Positions 12,601 to 22,378 of a stretch of DNA of 64,000 nt are shown one piece after another; the stretch's first letter is position 1; every line of letters starts with the position of its first letter. The position numbers and the translations under genes are program-made. Origin of the DNA: Adiantum capillus-veneris. Lineage: Eukaryota; Streptophyta; Polypodiopsida; Polypodiales; Pteridaceae. The notes below the pieces were generated by a model that did not search any database, had not been told where the DNA came from, and was given only the letters and a program-made list of their open reading frames with translations. Location of the stretch: positions 93,067,342-93,131,341 of the forward strand of contig CM043953.1 of NCBI GenBank assembly GCA_014529385.2, written 5' to 3'.

Positions 12601-12737
12601 AGAAATTGAAACTTGACAGCAAATGCAGAAAACGCAAAAAACAGAAATCTCCACACACTCCTTCCTTGCCTTTCCTATGATAGAAATTGCACCACAAAGA
12701 AGCGTAAAGTGCTAACCGAGCTTAGTGTAGGGCATAT

Positions 12738-12754
12738 CCCCGGCAACGGCGCCA
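12738..12754 (-). other. A-inner primer-binding site
   Basis: On the element strand TGGCGCCGTTGCCGGGG lies four bases downstream of the 5' LTR end, starting with the TGG expected to pair with a tRNA CCA end. F has a related site, TGGCGAAGTTGCCGGGG. Confidence 0.88.
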
Positions 12755-12758
12755 AAAA

Positions 12759-13333
12759 TGTGCGCTCCTTGCCGCACTGTCGAAGCAAGGGACTTGCCAA
12801 TACACCGTATGCGAGCCACAAACGGCTCCAAGCACACAACAAGCCTAAACTAGCATGCTCAAGAAAACAAAGGGTGTGTCACTCACCGCTCTACGCTCGC
12901 CTTCGTGGTGGATTCCTCGCCGCGATGAAGAAGAAGCTGCAGTCGTGCCGCGCTCAACCGCTTCGCCGCCGTCGTGCCTTCGTAATGCTCGATCGCACAC
13001 ACACTCTCCCTCTCTCTCTCTGTCTCACACACACACACAAGGAGGTGAAGAAGAAGAAGATGGAGATGGAGCAAGAGCACTCTTCAATTGCACAAATGAG
13101 AGAATGAGTAAAAATTAGGTTTAGTTGGCTTTTATAGGAGCTCACCCCATTCACACTTGGGCGCCCATGCTTAACCAACTAATCCCTTGAATGTCCAAGT
13201 TAAAGTGCGCCTCTCATCGGCGATCACTCTACCTTTCCCTATTGGTCCGACAAGCCCGGTACCTGACTCTACCAAATACATAATACACGTCCGTCGTAGG
13301 TGATGGGGTGTCCGTGAGCCGTGAGGGTTAACA
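12759..13333 (-). repeat. A-inner 5' LTR
   Basis: 575-bp terminal repeat, TG...CA on the element strand, almost identical to 4479-5055. The right flank is the target duplication CCGAC (13334-13338), followed by A-outer gag in frame. Confidence 0.93.
13129..13136 (-). promoter_or_regulatory. TATA box of A-inner 5' LTR
   Basis: TATAAAAG on the minus strand, conserved in the 3' LTR at 4851-4858. It is the only good TATA match in this LTR and would set the start of the genomic RNA. Confidence 0.55.
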
Positions 13334-13682
13334 CCGACTCTCCTTCCTCGCGTTGGGCTTTCTGGAGCTGAGAGGCTACACCCCAAAGTACTCCCTCTCG
13401 TATGTATTCTTTTAAGAACAGTCTCCTAAGAGTAGGGTAAATCGTTTTTTCTTCCACCCTTAGGGTTCTATACCAATCCCCTGCCTTCCTACTTAAGGTT
13501 AGGCTTAAAGCATCACTCTTATGCAAATCATTGTGTTCTCCTAGAGAATCGCATATTTGTTTGAACACTTCGATATGCTTTCTCACATCCCCGTCTCCAC
13601 TAAATTTTTGTGTGAGCTTGGTTATTTGTACGGCCTTACTTCTAAGCTCTCTATCAGGCGTGTTACACATATTCTTAGCAAT
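13334..13682 (-). pseudogene. A-outer Gag core, N-terminal part
   Basis: Reading minus from an ATG at 13670 (MCNTPDRE) this gives the first ~110 residues of the capsid domain (KAGDWYRTLRVEEK, then EYIREGVLWG). It aligns nearly residue for residue with A-inner 10534-10200. The frame is intact until A-inner interrupts it at 13333. Removing A-inner and one CCGAC copy lets the frame continue at 4478 without a shift. A TGA upstream at 13686-13688 separates it from the proline-rich N-terminal extension, as in A-inner. Confidence 0.85.
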
Positions 13683-13685
13683 GGA

Positions 13686-14199
13686 TCAACCAATAGCTTG
13701 AGCAAATGTTGCCAAGTCACCTAAGTGAGCAGGCATCGTGGGTGAAGGTGATCCAGAGATTACATGTGGAGTAGGTATTGGCATTGGGCTTGGTGCATAG
13801 GAAGCCCTTGGGTTCCACGTTTGGTACGGTGTTGTGCCATGTGGCGGCCCAAATTTCATATGGGTGGCCCTGGGCATAGCAAACATCGAATGTGACATGC
13901 TAATGCTAGCCGGTATGGTCCCATGGAAATAAGAGCTTGGGTGTTGTGGTTGTGGAGCATAAGTAGTTGAAACAATGGGAGGGGTAGGGACTACATGAGT
14001 ACGAGGACCCATGGGTGTATACCATTGGTACACACTTGTAGGTATTGTTGCAGGCATTGAGCTACCATGTAGTGGTGATTTACTAACAAATGAGGTCCAT
14101 GGCGTGTTTCATGGCATGCCCATCATTGGGGTAGGCATGGTAGCCGTGTTGTCATCAAGGGAAAGATGAGCTAGACTTGGAAAGGTAAAGCTATGGAGG
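13686..14199 (-). pseudogene. A-outer proline-rich Gag extension fragment
   Basis: Proline-rich coding remnant (for example TPHVISGSPSPTMP) that ends at the shared TGA at 13686-13688. An additional stop near 14109 breaks it. It aligns with the C-terminal third of the A-inner extension. At 14199 it is cut by the 3' LTR of C, and the coding sequence resumes at 44290. The left-hand target copy is CTAT at 14191-14194, followed by five unexplained bases (GGAGG) before the LTR. Confidence 0.75.
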
Positions 14200-14607
14200 T
14201 GAGGCAGTCCGGGGTGGGCAACAAGAGAGGCGACCTCTAAACACCCCTCAAGGCTCCTGTGCAGCTCAATTGGGGCTGGGGAAACCACAAGCACAACACA
14301 ACAACAAACCCACAGCCAAACCCAAACAAGATAGGGGCACCACCTAGTTATTGTATGCAAACTAGGACACAAGAGAGATTTTGTCACAACCAAGAAGATG
14401 TGCCACAAAATACATAGAAACAATCTCACACCAGGAGACACACCAAATGGAGCAGAGAGAGCTAGAGCAAAGGGAAGAGAGAGAGAGAGAGGAATGGAAC
14501 TTGCTTAATGCCTTGTTTATAACTTGCAAATGGAGATGGCTCGTTATGATGCTATCATAGAGCTTGTACAAAATCAACTCAATGCTGAGTGAATGGTAAA
14601 CATTGCC

Positions 14608-14608
<1 letters not shown>

Positions 14609-14655
<47 letters not shown>
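14609..14655. repeat. (CA)n microsatellite
   Basis: About 23 CA units in the C 3' LTR. The equivalent tract in the 5' LTR (41986-42022) is shorter. Confidence 0.95.
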
Positions 14656-14657
<2 letters not shown>

Positions 14658-15250
14658 CTTAGGGTATGGGAGACCTCTCACCACAATACCCTCTTACAAT
14701 GGACACAAAATTGGCAATTAAAACACACTAAAACACTTTCTAAAACAAGATCAAATGATAAAAACTCCAAATATACAAGTAACCTTGAATTCACTAAACC
14801 ATATCGTACAAGTGGAAGGACGAAGATTTGAACGTTGAATCACGCCTTTGATGCATCAAACCTCAATTTATTGATGATGGAGAAAAATATACAATAGTGG
14901 TTTTGAGATTTTTGAACTCACTCTCTCTCACTTGCAACGTGTAGCTTGAACACCAAAAGTGAAGCTCACAAAGTGGTTGCTACACCTAAGTTTGTCCTCA
15001 CACATAAAGTGTTGGGGTGCTATGTGAGATATTGGAGGTTGTTTTACAAGAAGGAGAGGGGCCTATTTATAGGTTGGAGACCCTTCATTAAGATTATTGA
15101 AAATCCTAATTTACAAGCTAACAAATCAAGATTATGATTTTTTTTGAATATCAAAACATTGCGGGCCTTCTTTGTCTGCTTGAGTCATGGATGTGGGCTC
15201 AAAAGAGAGCATTATTGATGGTAGATAAAGTGAAAGTAGAGTTTTAAGGA

Positions 15251-15251
<1 letters not shown>

Positions 15252-15302
<51 letters not shown>
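15252..15302. repeat. (GA)n microsatellite
   Basis: About 25 GA units, upstream of the TATA box on the element strand. The equivalent tract in the 5' LTR is 42632-42690. Confidence 0.95.
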
Positions 15303-15305
<3 letters not shown>

Positions 15306-16906
15306 ACTATGCACATGTCTTGAGGTGAAGTGTCTTTTATGGTTAGGTCAATGGCTATTTTATGTTAGTATGTTAGTGGTTAGTGTTAGTAATCACTAGA
15401 AAGTTAATGATATATTTATAATGTGTAGAATGAGGTGGATGGTTGAATGAAGTGAGGAAATCCTTGGGATGGTGAAGCTTGAAGAAGTACTTACTTGTGT
15501 AGGTTCCCAAAATGACTATCGATCCTCTTCTTCTTCTTCTCTTCTTTATGCCACCACCGCCAAGGTTGATTATCATGATGAAAATGGAAATTCAATTGAT
15601 GAGGTATCTTAATTTGCAGAAATTAAGCATGGTTTACATGCGGTTTTTTATGTATATAGAGAAGGGGTAAGATGGAATTGTACTTTGGAAGTAATAGAGA
15701 GAGACATAGAGATGGTGTATGTACATGGAGAGCTCATATGAGAGCTATGGGAGTAAGAGGGGAGGTTAATGGTGAAGAAGGTGAGAGAAACCATGGAAGG
15801 TGCAGGTTTGAGTGAGGGATTGAGAAGAATAAGTGTGTGTGTGTGTGCAGAAGTGTGGAAAGAGGTGAGAGAAGACTATGGCCTACTTGTGAGAAAAGTG
15901 GGCAGACTGGGGTCCACTCAAAAACTCCTATCTCACCGGTGGTTGCTCCAAAAATCACCAAATTTTTTGAGGTGATTATTCAGCTCTTGGTCCACATTTT
16001 TTATTTTGACCATTGCTTCATTCGGAGTGGAGACGGATATACAAAATCCCACCAAAATACCTGTTTTTCTTCACAAAAAAGTCTTTAGTGGTCCCCCTTT
16101 TGTTAGGTTTGCATATGGCTCCAAAGGCGAGCCCATCCTTGCATTATAGCATGACCTAATGAATTCTTAGGGGTTTGAAAATATGCATGGTTGTGGATTA
16201 TGCATAAATACAATACATCGATATGATGGAAAAAAAAACATGCTAGTATATATAAACAATTTATGGAATCTAGAATAGTGCCAGCTATATATAAATATAA
16301 AATGAAAAAAAGAGATATACGAAAGTATAAGGAATCAAATGAGGGGACCCTTGTTTTTTTTTATTGAAGTATATTTATTTACAAGAGATAAGAAAAAATA
16401 GCCTTAGAAAATAGAAAAGTAGTGAAAGGCAATGATTGATGGTGAAAGGTATTTTTGAGGTTTTTCCTTGTAGTGGACTCTCACCCAAAAATAAGAGAAG
16501 CTTGCATGAAATGATTTTTTATAGAATACATAGGTAAAAAATATTATGGTAATGGAGAGTAAATGTACATAGCATACATAGAAAAATAACGCACATCTAG
16601 GTAGAAATATTAAAATAATTACCAAAATAATTATGAAATTTCCCTATATTTAGGCCCTATATACAATGAGATATTTACACACCAATGGGCCATAATATAC
16701 TTTGGCTTTTGTTTTTATTTATTTTTTTGGCTCAACTAACCTAGTGACTAGTTAGCTGAGGGTTTTAAGAAGATATGGGGAAAGTCCTCTAACTCACACA
16801 TGCCTGTGTACAATGAAAAGGTAGGAATAGCCACAATGTTTAGGTGATTTTGGTAGGGTGAGGTAACTCACTATGGAAATTACGGAGAGCCAAAAAACAA
16901 CTATCA

Positions 16907-17072
16907 TTAGCCCTTCCCCAGGATGATGGTATATTCATTTACCATCATAGAGCATCTTTTGCAAAGAGAGTGCTTTATAGTCCTCTATGATATCTGGTCC
17001 CTTGACATGATTTTCATTGTGTGGCTTCTTGTCACACTCATGCTTCATCCAACAAAACTTACATGAGATAGT
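16907..17072 (-). other. C polypurine tract and short 3' noncoding region
   Basis: On the element strand CCTGGGGAAGGGCTAA (16907-16922) abuts the 3' LTR. It is preceded by ATGAATATACCAT, matching the ATGAATGTACCATTATC before the B tract. No extra gene lies between the integrase stop and the tract. Confidence 0.8.
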
Positions 17073-17235
17073 CTATTTTTGACAGTCCTTCGGTAGATCC
17101 TTTGGTAGAAGGTGACTCAAATAGGGCTTCAAGCGACACCTGTTTACCTTCCTAGAGTGCTCTTTACCATTCAAGTCCATTAGCTGATAGTAACTTGTAC
17201 TGAAAGTCTTTTTGACTATGTATGGCCCTTGCCAT
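17073..17235 (-). pseudogene. C integrase C-terminal end, cut off by B
   Basis: Reading minus from 17235 this encodes GPYIVKKTF, then YYQLMDLNGKEH, then RLKPYLSHL, and stops with TAG at 17073-17075. The G-P-Y, D-L-x-G and L-K-x-Y pattern is the usual C-terminal module of Ty3/gypsy integrases, which binds DNA. The rest of the integrase is at 24988-25878. Removing B plus one CCAT duplication joins the two parts without a shift. No chromodomain follows. Confidence 0.85.
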
Positions 17236-19843
17236 TGATAGTCGTTTTTCGGCTTTCCATAATTGCCATAGTAAGCTACCTCACCCTATCAAATCACTCA
17301 AACATTTTGGTTATCCCTACCATTTCACTGTACATAGGCGTGTGTGAGTTAGGGGCTTTCTCCATATTTTCTTAAAAACCCTCAGCTAGCTAGTCACTGG
17401 GCTAGTTGAGCCAAAAAAATAAAAAAAATAAAAAAATAAAAAATATTATGGCCCATTTGTGTGTAAATATTTCATTGTATATAGGGCCTAAATAAAATGA
17501 TTTTTCATAATTATTTTGATATTTATTTAAATATTTCTACCTATGGTGTGTTATTTATGCTATGTACATTGACTCAACATTACCATATTTTTTCTTACCA
17601 TTTTGCATACTCTTTGTTCCATATAAAAATAATTTCATGCAAGCTTCTCTTATTTTTGGTGTAACTCCATCCCAACAAAAATCCAAAAAAACTAGTTCTC
17701 TTTATATGTATATTTTTTCACTATTGTCATTTTTTCCTTCCTACATCTATTCTCTATTACTCTCATAAATTAGACCACCAAAAATATCCATCTTTTTATC
17801 GTAGACTTATAATGAGAGAGATTTATTTTGACCCCTTTATATTTTTTGCACCTATATTATTTATATTTGACATATACATATTTTTTTTAGACTCCTCAAT
17901 ATTTGATTTTCTTAGTTGTACTATTCATTTATATCATGATCTGAACAATATCTTCAATTATAGACCTACCAAATAAGGTCAAGGGTATGTGGCATGCATG
18001 CATGCACCATGGGGAACTCACTCTTGGAGGTATTCAAAAGAATCATCCAAAGAAGGACCTCACAAGGACTTTGTGCAGTGGAAAAAACAGTCGGTTTTGA
18101 TGAATTTTTAAAGATCACATGCTCCCCGAATTTTTGAAAAGGTGATACAAACAAAAGTTGTAGCTCGTGAGCTGAAATTTCACCTCAAATTTTTTCATAT
18201 TTTTTTGAGCTACGAGCTGTGAGCTATGATTTTATTGGTGGACCCCAGTTTGCCCATGCTATGCAGCCACACTCCCTCTTCCACTTTATCATTTTCCTCT
18301 TTTACACACACTCCTCCCTCTCCTTCCCACTCCCAAACCTGCAACTCCCATGTCCTATTTCACCCTCTTCACCATTGCCACATCTCTCACACCTCCATAG
18401 CCTTCATCCTCCATTTCTACACCCTATGTGTCCCCCTTTCTCTCTACATATATGTCCATATTACCATACTCTCTTCAGCTTTGTAAAGAACTTCAAAAAA
18501 TCAGCAAAAATCCAAGGATAACCTCTGCAAATGAAGGCGTTTATCATGAATTTTCCAAGGTTTGAAATAACATAGCTTCATCGACGCGCGCTGCTTCGCC
18601 ATGCTGACTGCTTCTTCTTCCGGTGCTGTAAAGCGGTGAATGTCAACTTCTCCAAAGCTTCAATCTCTCTTTACAAGCTCATCCCTTCTCTAACTTTTCT
18701 CATCATATATCTCACCATTTGGTGAATGATTTTGTAAACATATTTTAGTGATAATAACTAACTACTAACCACTAACCTTATTGTAAAATGCACCCTCTAC
18801 TAGAGTAGGCCCTCCCAAATTATTCACTCAATACCTCTCTCTTTTCATCCTCAATAATTCTCTTCCCTTGAGCCCACATCCATGTGACTCAAAGGACAAG
18901 AGAGACCCACCCTCATTAAAAAAAATAAAAATATGCATAATCTTTTATTCCTTCAAATAAACTTGATTAGGCCTAATCTTAATCGGGGCTTCTAAACCCT
19001 ATAAATAGAGCCCTTCTTTCCCTTGTAAATCTTTCCATGATCACACTAGACCACACCACACCATTCTCAACACATAACACACCACTCTTCAAGCCTAGTT
19101 GTGTAGAGTGTGTGCATCGTGAGTGCTCTATTCCATCATTACACATAGGTGCATGGAGAAGCTTGAAGTTAGTTATGCCATCTAGAGGAGTGGAGTGTAT
19201 GCCATACTCTTCACCACACTTGTAGCCTACTCTTGTGCATAAATAAGATTTATAGTTTTGGGTGAAATTTTATGCTGCAACTACGACTCTTCTCTCCAAA
19301 TTGACTTGATAAGTTGGCTCATCAGGTGGTTGAAGGTATATTGTCCTTGAAGTTTGTTGTGCCATTTCATGCTTGGTGGTTTGAGGGCTTGTTGAATTGT
19401 TTGCCTAAAAGGTCAATTGTAAGAGGGTGCTCGGTGAGAGGGCTCTCGTGACCCTAAGATAATTTGTGTATTGGCAACAAGGTCAAGTTTTGTGTTGTCT
19501 CTCTATTTCTCATCAAGCTTTGTGTGCATCTAGTATTTAAGGCTAAGACTGAGTTGCTCAATTTGATTTGTGCTCTTTACCTTTCTGTGGCGTGGTGAAT
19601 GTTTATGTCTGGTGTGTGTGGCTATCTTGCATTCCCCTCTCTTTGTGCGTTTGAGTACAAGGAGATATCACGTGCGTCCTAGTTCGCATCTACAACTAGG
19701 TGGTGCCCCTTTTCTTGTTTGGTTTCTGGCTGTGGGTTGTTGTTGTCTCTGATTGTGCTTGCCCCAGCCCCAATTGAGCAGCACGGGAGCCTCGAAGTGT
19801 GTTTAGAGGCCGCTCTTCTTGTTGCCCGCCCCGGACTGCCTCA
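17236..19843 (+). repeat. B 5' LTR
   Basis: 2,608-bp repeat, TG...CA. The outer ~100 bp align with the C LTR, and most of the length aligns with the solo LTR at 36733-39486 in reverse. Short open frames inside it recur in the 3' LTR and are not credible genes. Confidence 0.93.
19000..19008 (+). promoter_or_regulatory. TATA box of B 5' LTR
   Basis: TATAAATAG, conserved in the 3' LTR at 24144-24152. It lies about 0.84 kb before the LTR end, implying a long R-U5 section if it is the start signal. Confidence 0.6.
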
Positions 19844-19846
19844 AAT

Positions 19847-19864
19847 TGGTGCCCCCACTGAGGA
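19847..19864 (+). other. B primer-binding site
   Basis: TGGTGCCCCCACTGAGGA begins three bases after the 5' LTR. C has a related sequence, TGGTACCCCATGGAGGAG, in the same place. The tRNA was not identified. Confidence 0.75.
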
Positions 19865-20142
19865 CGGCTTGTGTATTTTTGTGAAGGCTCAACTTTTAGC
19901 ATAATCAAGTAGATTATATGAATCATGAAAACTTGTATGACCGAGTTTAATTTCAAGGCAACAAAAATTGATCTAGAATATGGTTTGGATTAGCATAACA
20001 TAAGAAAGGAAAAAAACATTTTCACATAAGAATCTAGAATTCATGCTAAAAGACCTTTCAAAAATTTGTGTAGTTAGTTGATGTCATGAGAGAAAATGAT
20101 TGTTTGGAACTAATCTTTGTGTGGTTCTAGCATTGAGAAACT

Positions 20143-21390
20143 ATGACACGCTATACCTTTGATGATATCCCAATCTTCTTCAGAAATCTAGAAGAAGATG
20201 TTGATGATTTTCTTACTGATTTTAGAATGGTTTGTCGTATCCTTGGTAAAAGGGATGACATTGAAAAAGGGGATTTTCTATTGCTATGCCTTAGAGGCAA
20301 CGCTGAGCTATGGTTTTGGAGTATGTATTCTCAGATTGAAGATGGATATACCCAAATTTCCAAAGCTTTGAAGACCAGATTCTCTAAATTTCCAACAATA
20401 GAGACAGCATGGGCTTCATTAGGGAGACTTCAACAACATGGTGAAGACTACTATGCTTATGAGGATATTTTTTCTCGTCAATGGGGAAGATGTGGGTTTA
20501 GTTCTACATTTCCAGATTATGTAAAAATGGAGCAATTTATTTCGGGTTTGTCTCCTTTCCTAAAGACTAAGGTTACTTGTAGTGGACCCTCTACCTTTGA
20601 AGAAGCGGTCGCTATTGCCCGAAGGAAGTTTCACAAGTACTTCTACATCAAAAATGGTTTCCATCATGCTGGAAGAACCAACCATCATGAAAGTTTTTCT
20701 ATCAAGGAGTCATCTCCTTTGTCATACTTGTCTCCTTCTACTCCGACAAATGTTGAAGAAGTTACTTACATGCCAACTGATTACTCAAGTGGTAAAGTGT
20801 GTGTCCAAGATTCAAATGTGGAATCTCTTTCTTCTACCTTTATCACAAGCATGCAAAAATCAACACAAGATATCTCAAATGGCATGGATGATTCAATAAT
20901 GGATACATCCAACCTTTTGGCAGAGGATCAATTTCTAGTCCGAGCAGACGAAGCTTTTGTGCAACATGACTCTATGGAGAATAAAGACCTTGAAGGTAAC
21001 CTTGATCTTATGGAATGTTCTGAGAGTGTATCTTGTCTAAAAGAAGAGAGTGAAGAAGAAGATGAAATCATAGGTGGGGAGATCATAGACCACATTGATC
21101 ATAAAGAGATGATTGTGTACATGGAATGCCAACTCCAAAACAAAGTAGAAGAGTGTGAGTTGAATCCATGTGAGGATAATCTTCAAGAAGTGTTTGAGGA
21201 TGTTGAAAAGTATTGGTATGACCCATGTATGTTAAGCATGGAGGAACCTATCATGCAAGAAGCCAAAGTTTTCACAAAATCAGATAGTAATCCATCAACC
21301 TTTGAGGTGGTACAATGTGAGGAGTTACAACCTTGCCAAAGGGGGGGCTTAGAAGGGGATGAAGAACATGGGAGAGTAGTAAAAAAATAA
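20143..21390 (+). CDS. B ORF1: divergent Gag
   Basis: 415 residues from ATG 20143 to TAA 21388-21390. Residues ~1-175 form a retrotransposon capsid-like domain that can be aligned with C gag. Shared landmarks are FL-x2-F-x-M-x-CRI near the start, a W followed by a YT element, DYYAYEDIF, and FISGLSPFLKTKV followed by a P-x-TFEEA segment. The remainder is acidic (Glu/Asp-rich from ~residue 300) with no zinc knuckle, so RNA binding would need another route. It would form or co-assemble into particles. The same frame continues after the TAA for another ~290 codons. The lack of other disruptions across 415 codons suggests recent constraint. Confidence 0.82.
   Translation: MTRYTFDDIPIFFRNLEEDVDDFLTDFRMVCRILGKRDDIEKGDFLLLCLRGNAELWFWSMYSQIEDGYTQISKALKTRFSKFPTIETAWASLGRLQQHGEDYYAYEDIFSRQWGRCGFSSTFPDYVKMEQFISGLSPFLKTKVTCSGPSTFEEAVAIARRKFHKYFYIKNGFHHAGRTNHHESFSIKESSPLSYLSPSTPTNVEEVTYMPTDYSSGKVCVQDSNVESLSSTFITSMQKSTQDISNGMDDSIMDTSNLLAEDQFLVRADEAFVQHDSMENKDLEGNLDLMECSESVSCLKEESEEEDEIIGGEIIDHIDHKEMIVYMECQLQNKVEECELNPCEDNLQEVFEDVEKYWYDPCMLSMEEPIMQEAKVFTKSDSNPSTFEVVQCEELQPCQRGGLEGDEEHGRVVKK
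21338..21347 (+). other. Internal polypurine tract in B
   Basis: AAAGGGGGGG inside the end of ORF1 resembles the terminal tract AAGGGGGGGG at 22365. It could be a second plus-strand primer or merely Gly codons. Confidence 0.35.
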
Positions 21391-22260
21391 ATCATAAAAG
21401 GAAACTGTCAGAAGGGTATCATTCTCTCCAATGGTGTTTTAGTGGGTGGCTCTCCATTCATGGGACAATCTCTTAGCAAGAAAATCCAAGCTTTTGAAGC
21501 CCCAATCATCTTCACATTGGGTTTCACCTCTTCAAAGTCAAATTCTCCTCTCTTCACATATACCTTTCATCGGGGGCACCATACCTTCTTAAGTAGAAGA
21601 GGACATGAATACTTGGTGATGAACGGATGTTTCCAAACCTTCTTCATTTGGTTCTTTGGTGTATGGAGGTCATACATTGTGATGCTTCTGGTCTTCATCA
21701 TAGATGAAAAACTTGTTGATTGCTACATGTGGATATTTCATCAATCAGTACCAAAATCTATTCTCTTCCAATGTGTTGGAAGCAATAAAAACCTTCGTCT
21801 ATTATCTACTTATATGGTAAACTATTTGCAATATCTTCCAATAGCAATTGGAAGCATGGATCAAGCTTTCCTAAATCATGAAGGTCATAGAATTTTTGAC
21901 TTGATGAGCCTACCCAGGTTGAATGAATTTTATGAGCTACAGTTCAGGAATTTGCTCATACAAGCTCTTGAAGATCGTAGCAGATATATCAACTTTACAC
22001 AGGAGGAAGAGCAACCAATCTTTTATATCACATTCATAGTGATAGATACAATGATGGACTACAATAGAATCTACAAGTTTCTTCAACCGAAATCAGTAAG
22101 TGATTCCATACCATATGTCTCTCTTTGGGAAAGATATTTCAAGATCTTTGATCCTGGGGGGTGCTTATGGAAACTTTCTCAATGGAGGAGGTCTACTCAA
22201 TCACTTCATTACATCCTGCTATTGGCTCTGAGAACCTTCATATCACACAAGGTTTTTTAA
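21391..22260 (+). CDS. B ORF2: unrecognised frame downstream of Gag
   Basis: This frame is in phase with ORF1, beginning directly after its TAA and stopping at 22258-22260. The first internal ATG is 21460, giving about 266 residues. I do not recognise the family. Visible traits are an aromatic hydrophobic stretch at about residues 56-80 counted from 21460 (core FFIWFFGVWRSYIVMLLVFI) that could span a membrane, a middle section rich in Leu/Tyr/Phe, and a basic C-terminus ending in ISHKVF. None of the protease, RT, RNase H or integrase signatures is present. It occupies the place where pol sits in C. It could be an envelope-like or accessory product, a captured fragment, or a fused Gag extension. 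Assigning a role would be guesswork. Confidence 0.55.
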   Translation: MIKGNCQKGIILSNGVLVGGSPFMGQSLSKKIQAFEAPIIFTLGFTSSKSNSPLFTYTFHRGHHTFLSRRGHEYLVMNGCFQTFFIWFFGVWRSYIVMLLVFIIDEKLVDCYMWIFHQSVPKSILFQCVGSNKNLRLLSTYMVNYLQYLPIAIGSMDQAFLNHEGHRIFDLMSLPRLNEFYELQFRNLLIQALEDRSRYINFTQEEEQPIFYITFIVIDTMMDYNRIYKFLQPKSVSDSIPYVSLWERYFKIFDPGGCLWKLSQWRRSTQSLHYILLLALRTFISHKVF

Positions 22261-22364
22261 TCATACAACAAAGGTTCTTCAAAGATGAGAGCAGACAAAG
22301 ACAGACATTACACAATCTACATGTTGTATGATCGGATAAATGGTACATGAATGTACCATTATCT

Positions 22365-22378
22365 AAGGGGGGGGTTAA
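22365..22378 (+). other. B polypurine tract
   Basis: AAGGGGGGGGTTAA immediately before the 3' LTR (22379). Confidence 0.93.

Larger units (their letters stand above)
11849..12737 (-). other. A-inner 5' leader
   Basis: Untranslated leader between the primer-binding site and the MHLRSG start. It contains a 39-bp tandem repeat (12497-12600) and a TGGGCT hexamer run (12235-12262). Apparent frames across it on both strands are products of these repeats. Confidence 0.7.
4479..13333 (-). mobile_element. A-inner: complete family A element, gag-pro only, inside A-outer gag
   Basis: This is a full minus-strand LTR retrotransposon of 8,855 bp. Its LTRs (12759-13333 and 4479-5055) begin TG and end CA on the element strand. 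By eye they differ by three substitutions and one 2-bp length change, so the insertion is young. It is flanked by the 5-bp duplication CCGAC (4474-4478 and 13334-13338). A primer-binding site adjoins the 5' LTR and a purine tract adjoins the 3' LTR. Coding capacity ends after the protease and a W-x-P-K tail, and 5069-6669 is noncoding. There is no RT, RNase H or integrase, so it must have been moved by enzymes from another element. The target is the gag of an older copy of its own family. Confidence 0.93.
14200..16906 (-). repeat. C 3' LTR
   Basis: 2,707-bp repeat beginning TGATAG and ending GCCTCA on the element strand. It contains (CA)n at 14609-14655, (GA)n at 15252-15302 and a TATAAATAG box on the minus strand at about 15063-15071. 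Apparent short frames within it are microsatellite or random products. Confidence 0.9.

Noticed and set aside
12310-12697. Cysteine/phenylalanine-rich minus-strand protein
   Set aside because: It is the translation of GCAGAAATTGAAA-type tandem repeats in the A-inner leader.
12613-13118. Plus-strand frames of up to 164 codons across the A-inner leader and 5' LTR (and 4480-4829 in the 3' LTR)
   Set aside because: They lie in LTR and repeat sequence, run opposite to the element, and appear in both LTRs only because the LTRs are identical. No domain is recognisable.
18219-18521. Pro/Ser/His-rich frames repeated at 23363-23665
   Set aside because: They occur at the same place in both B LTRs, are broken in the solo LTR, and have low-complexity composition.
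21460-22260. B ORF2 as a retroviral-type envelope
   Set aside because: One hydrophobic stretch is not enough. No signal peptide at the start, no cleavage site and no cysteine pattern were seen.
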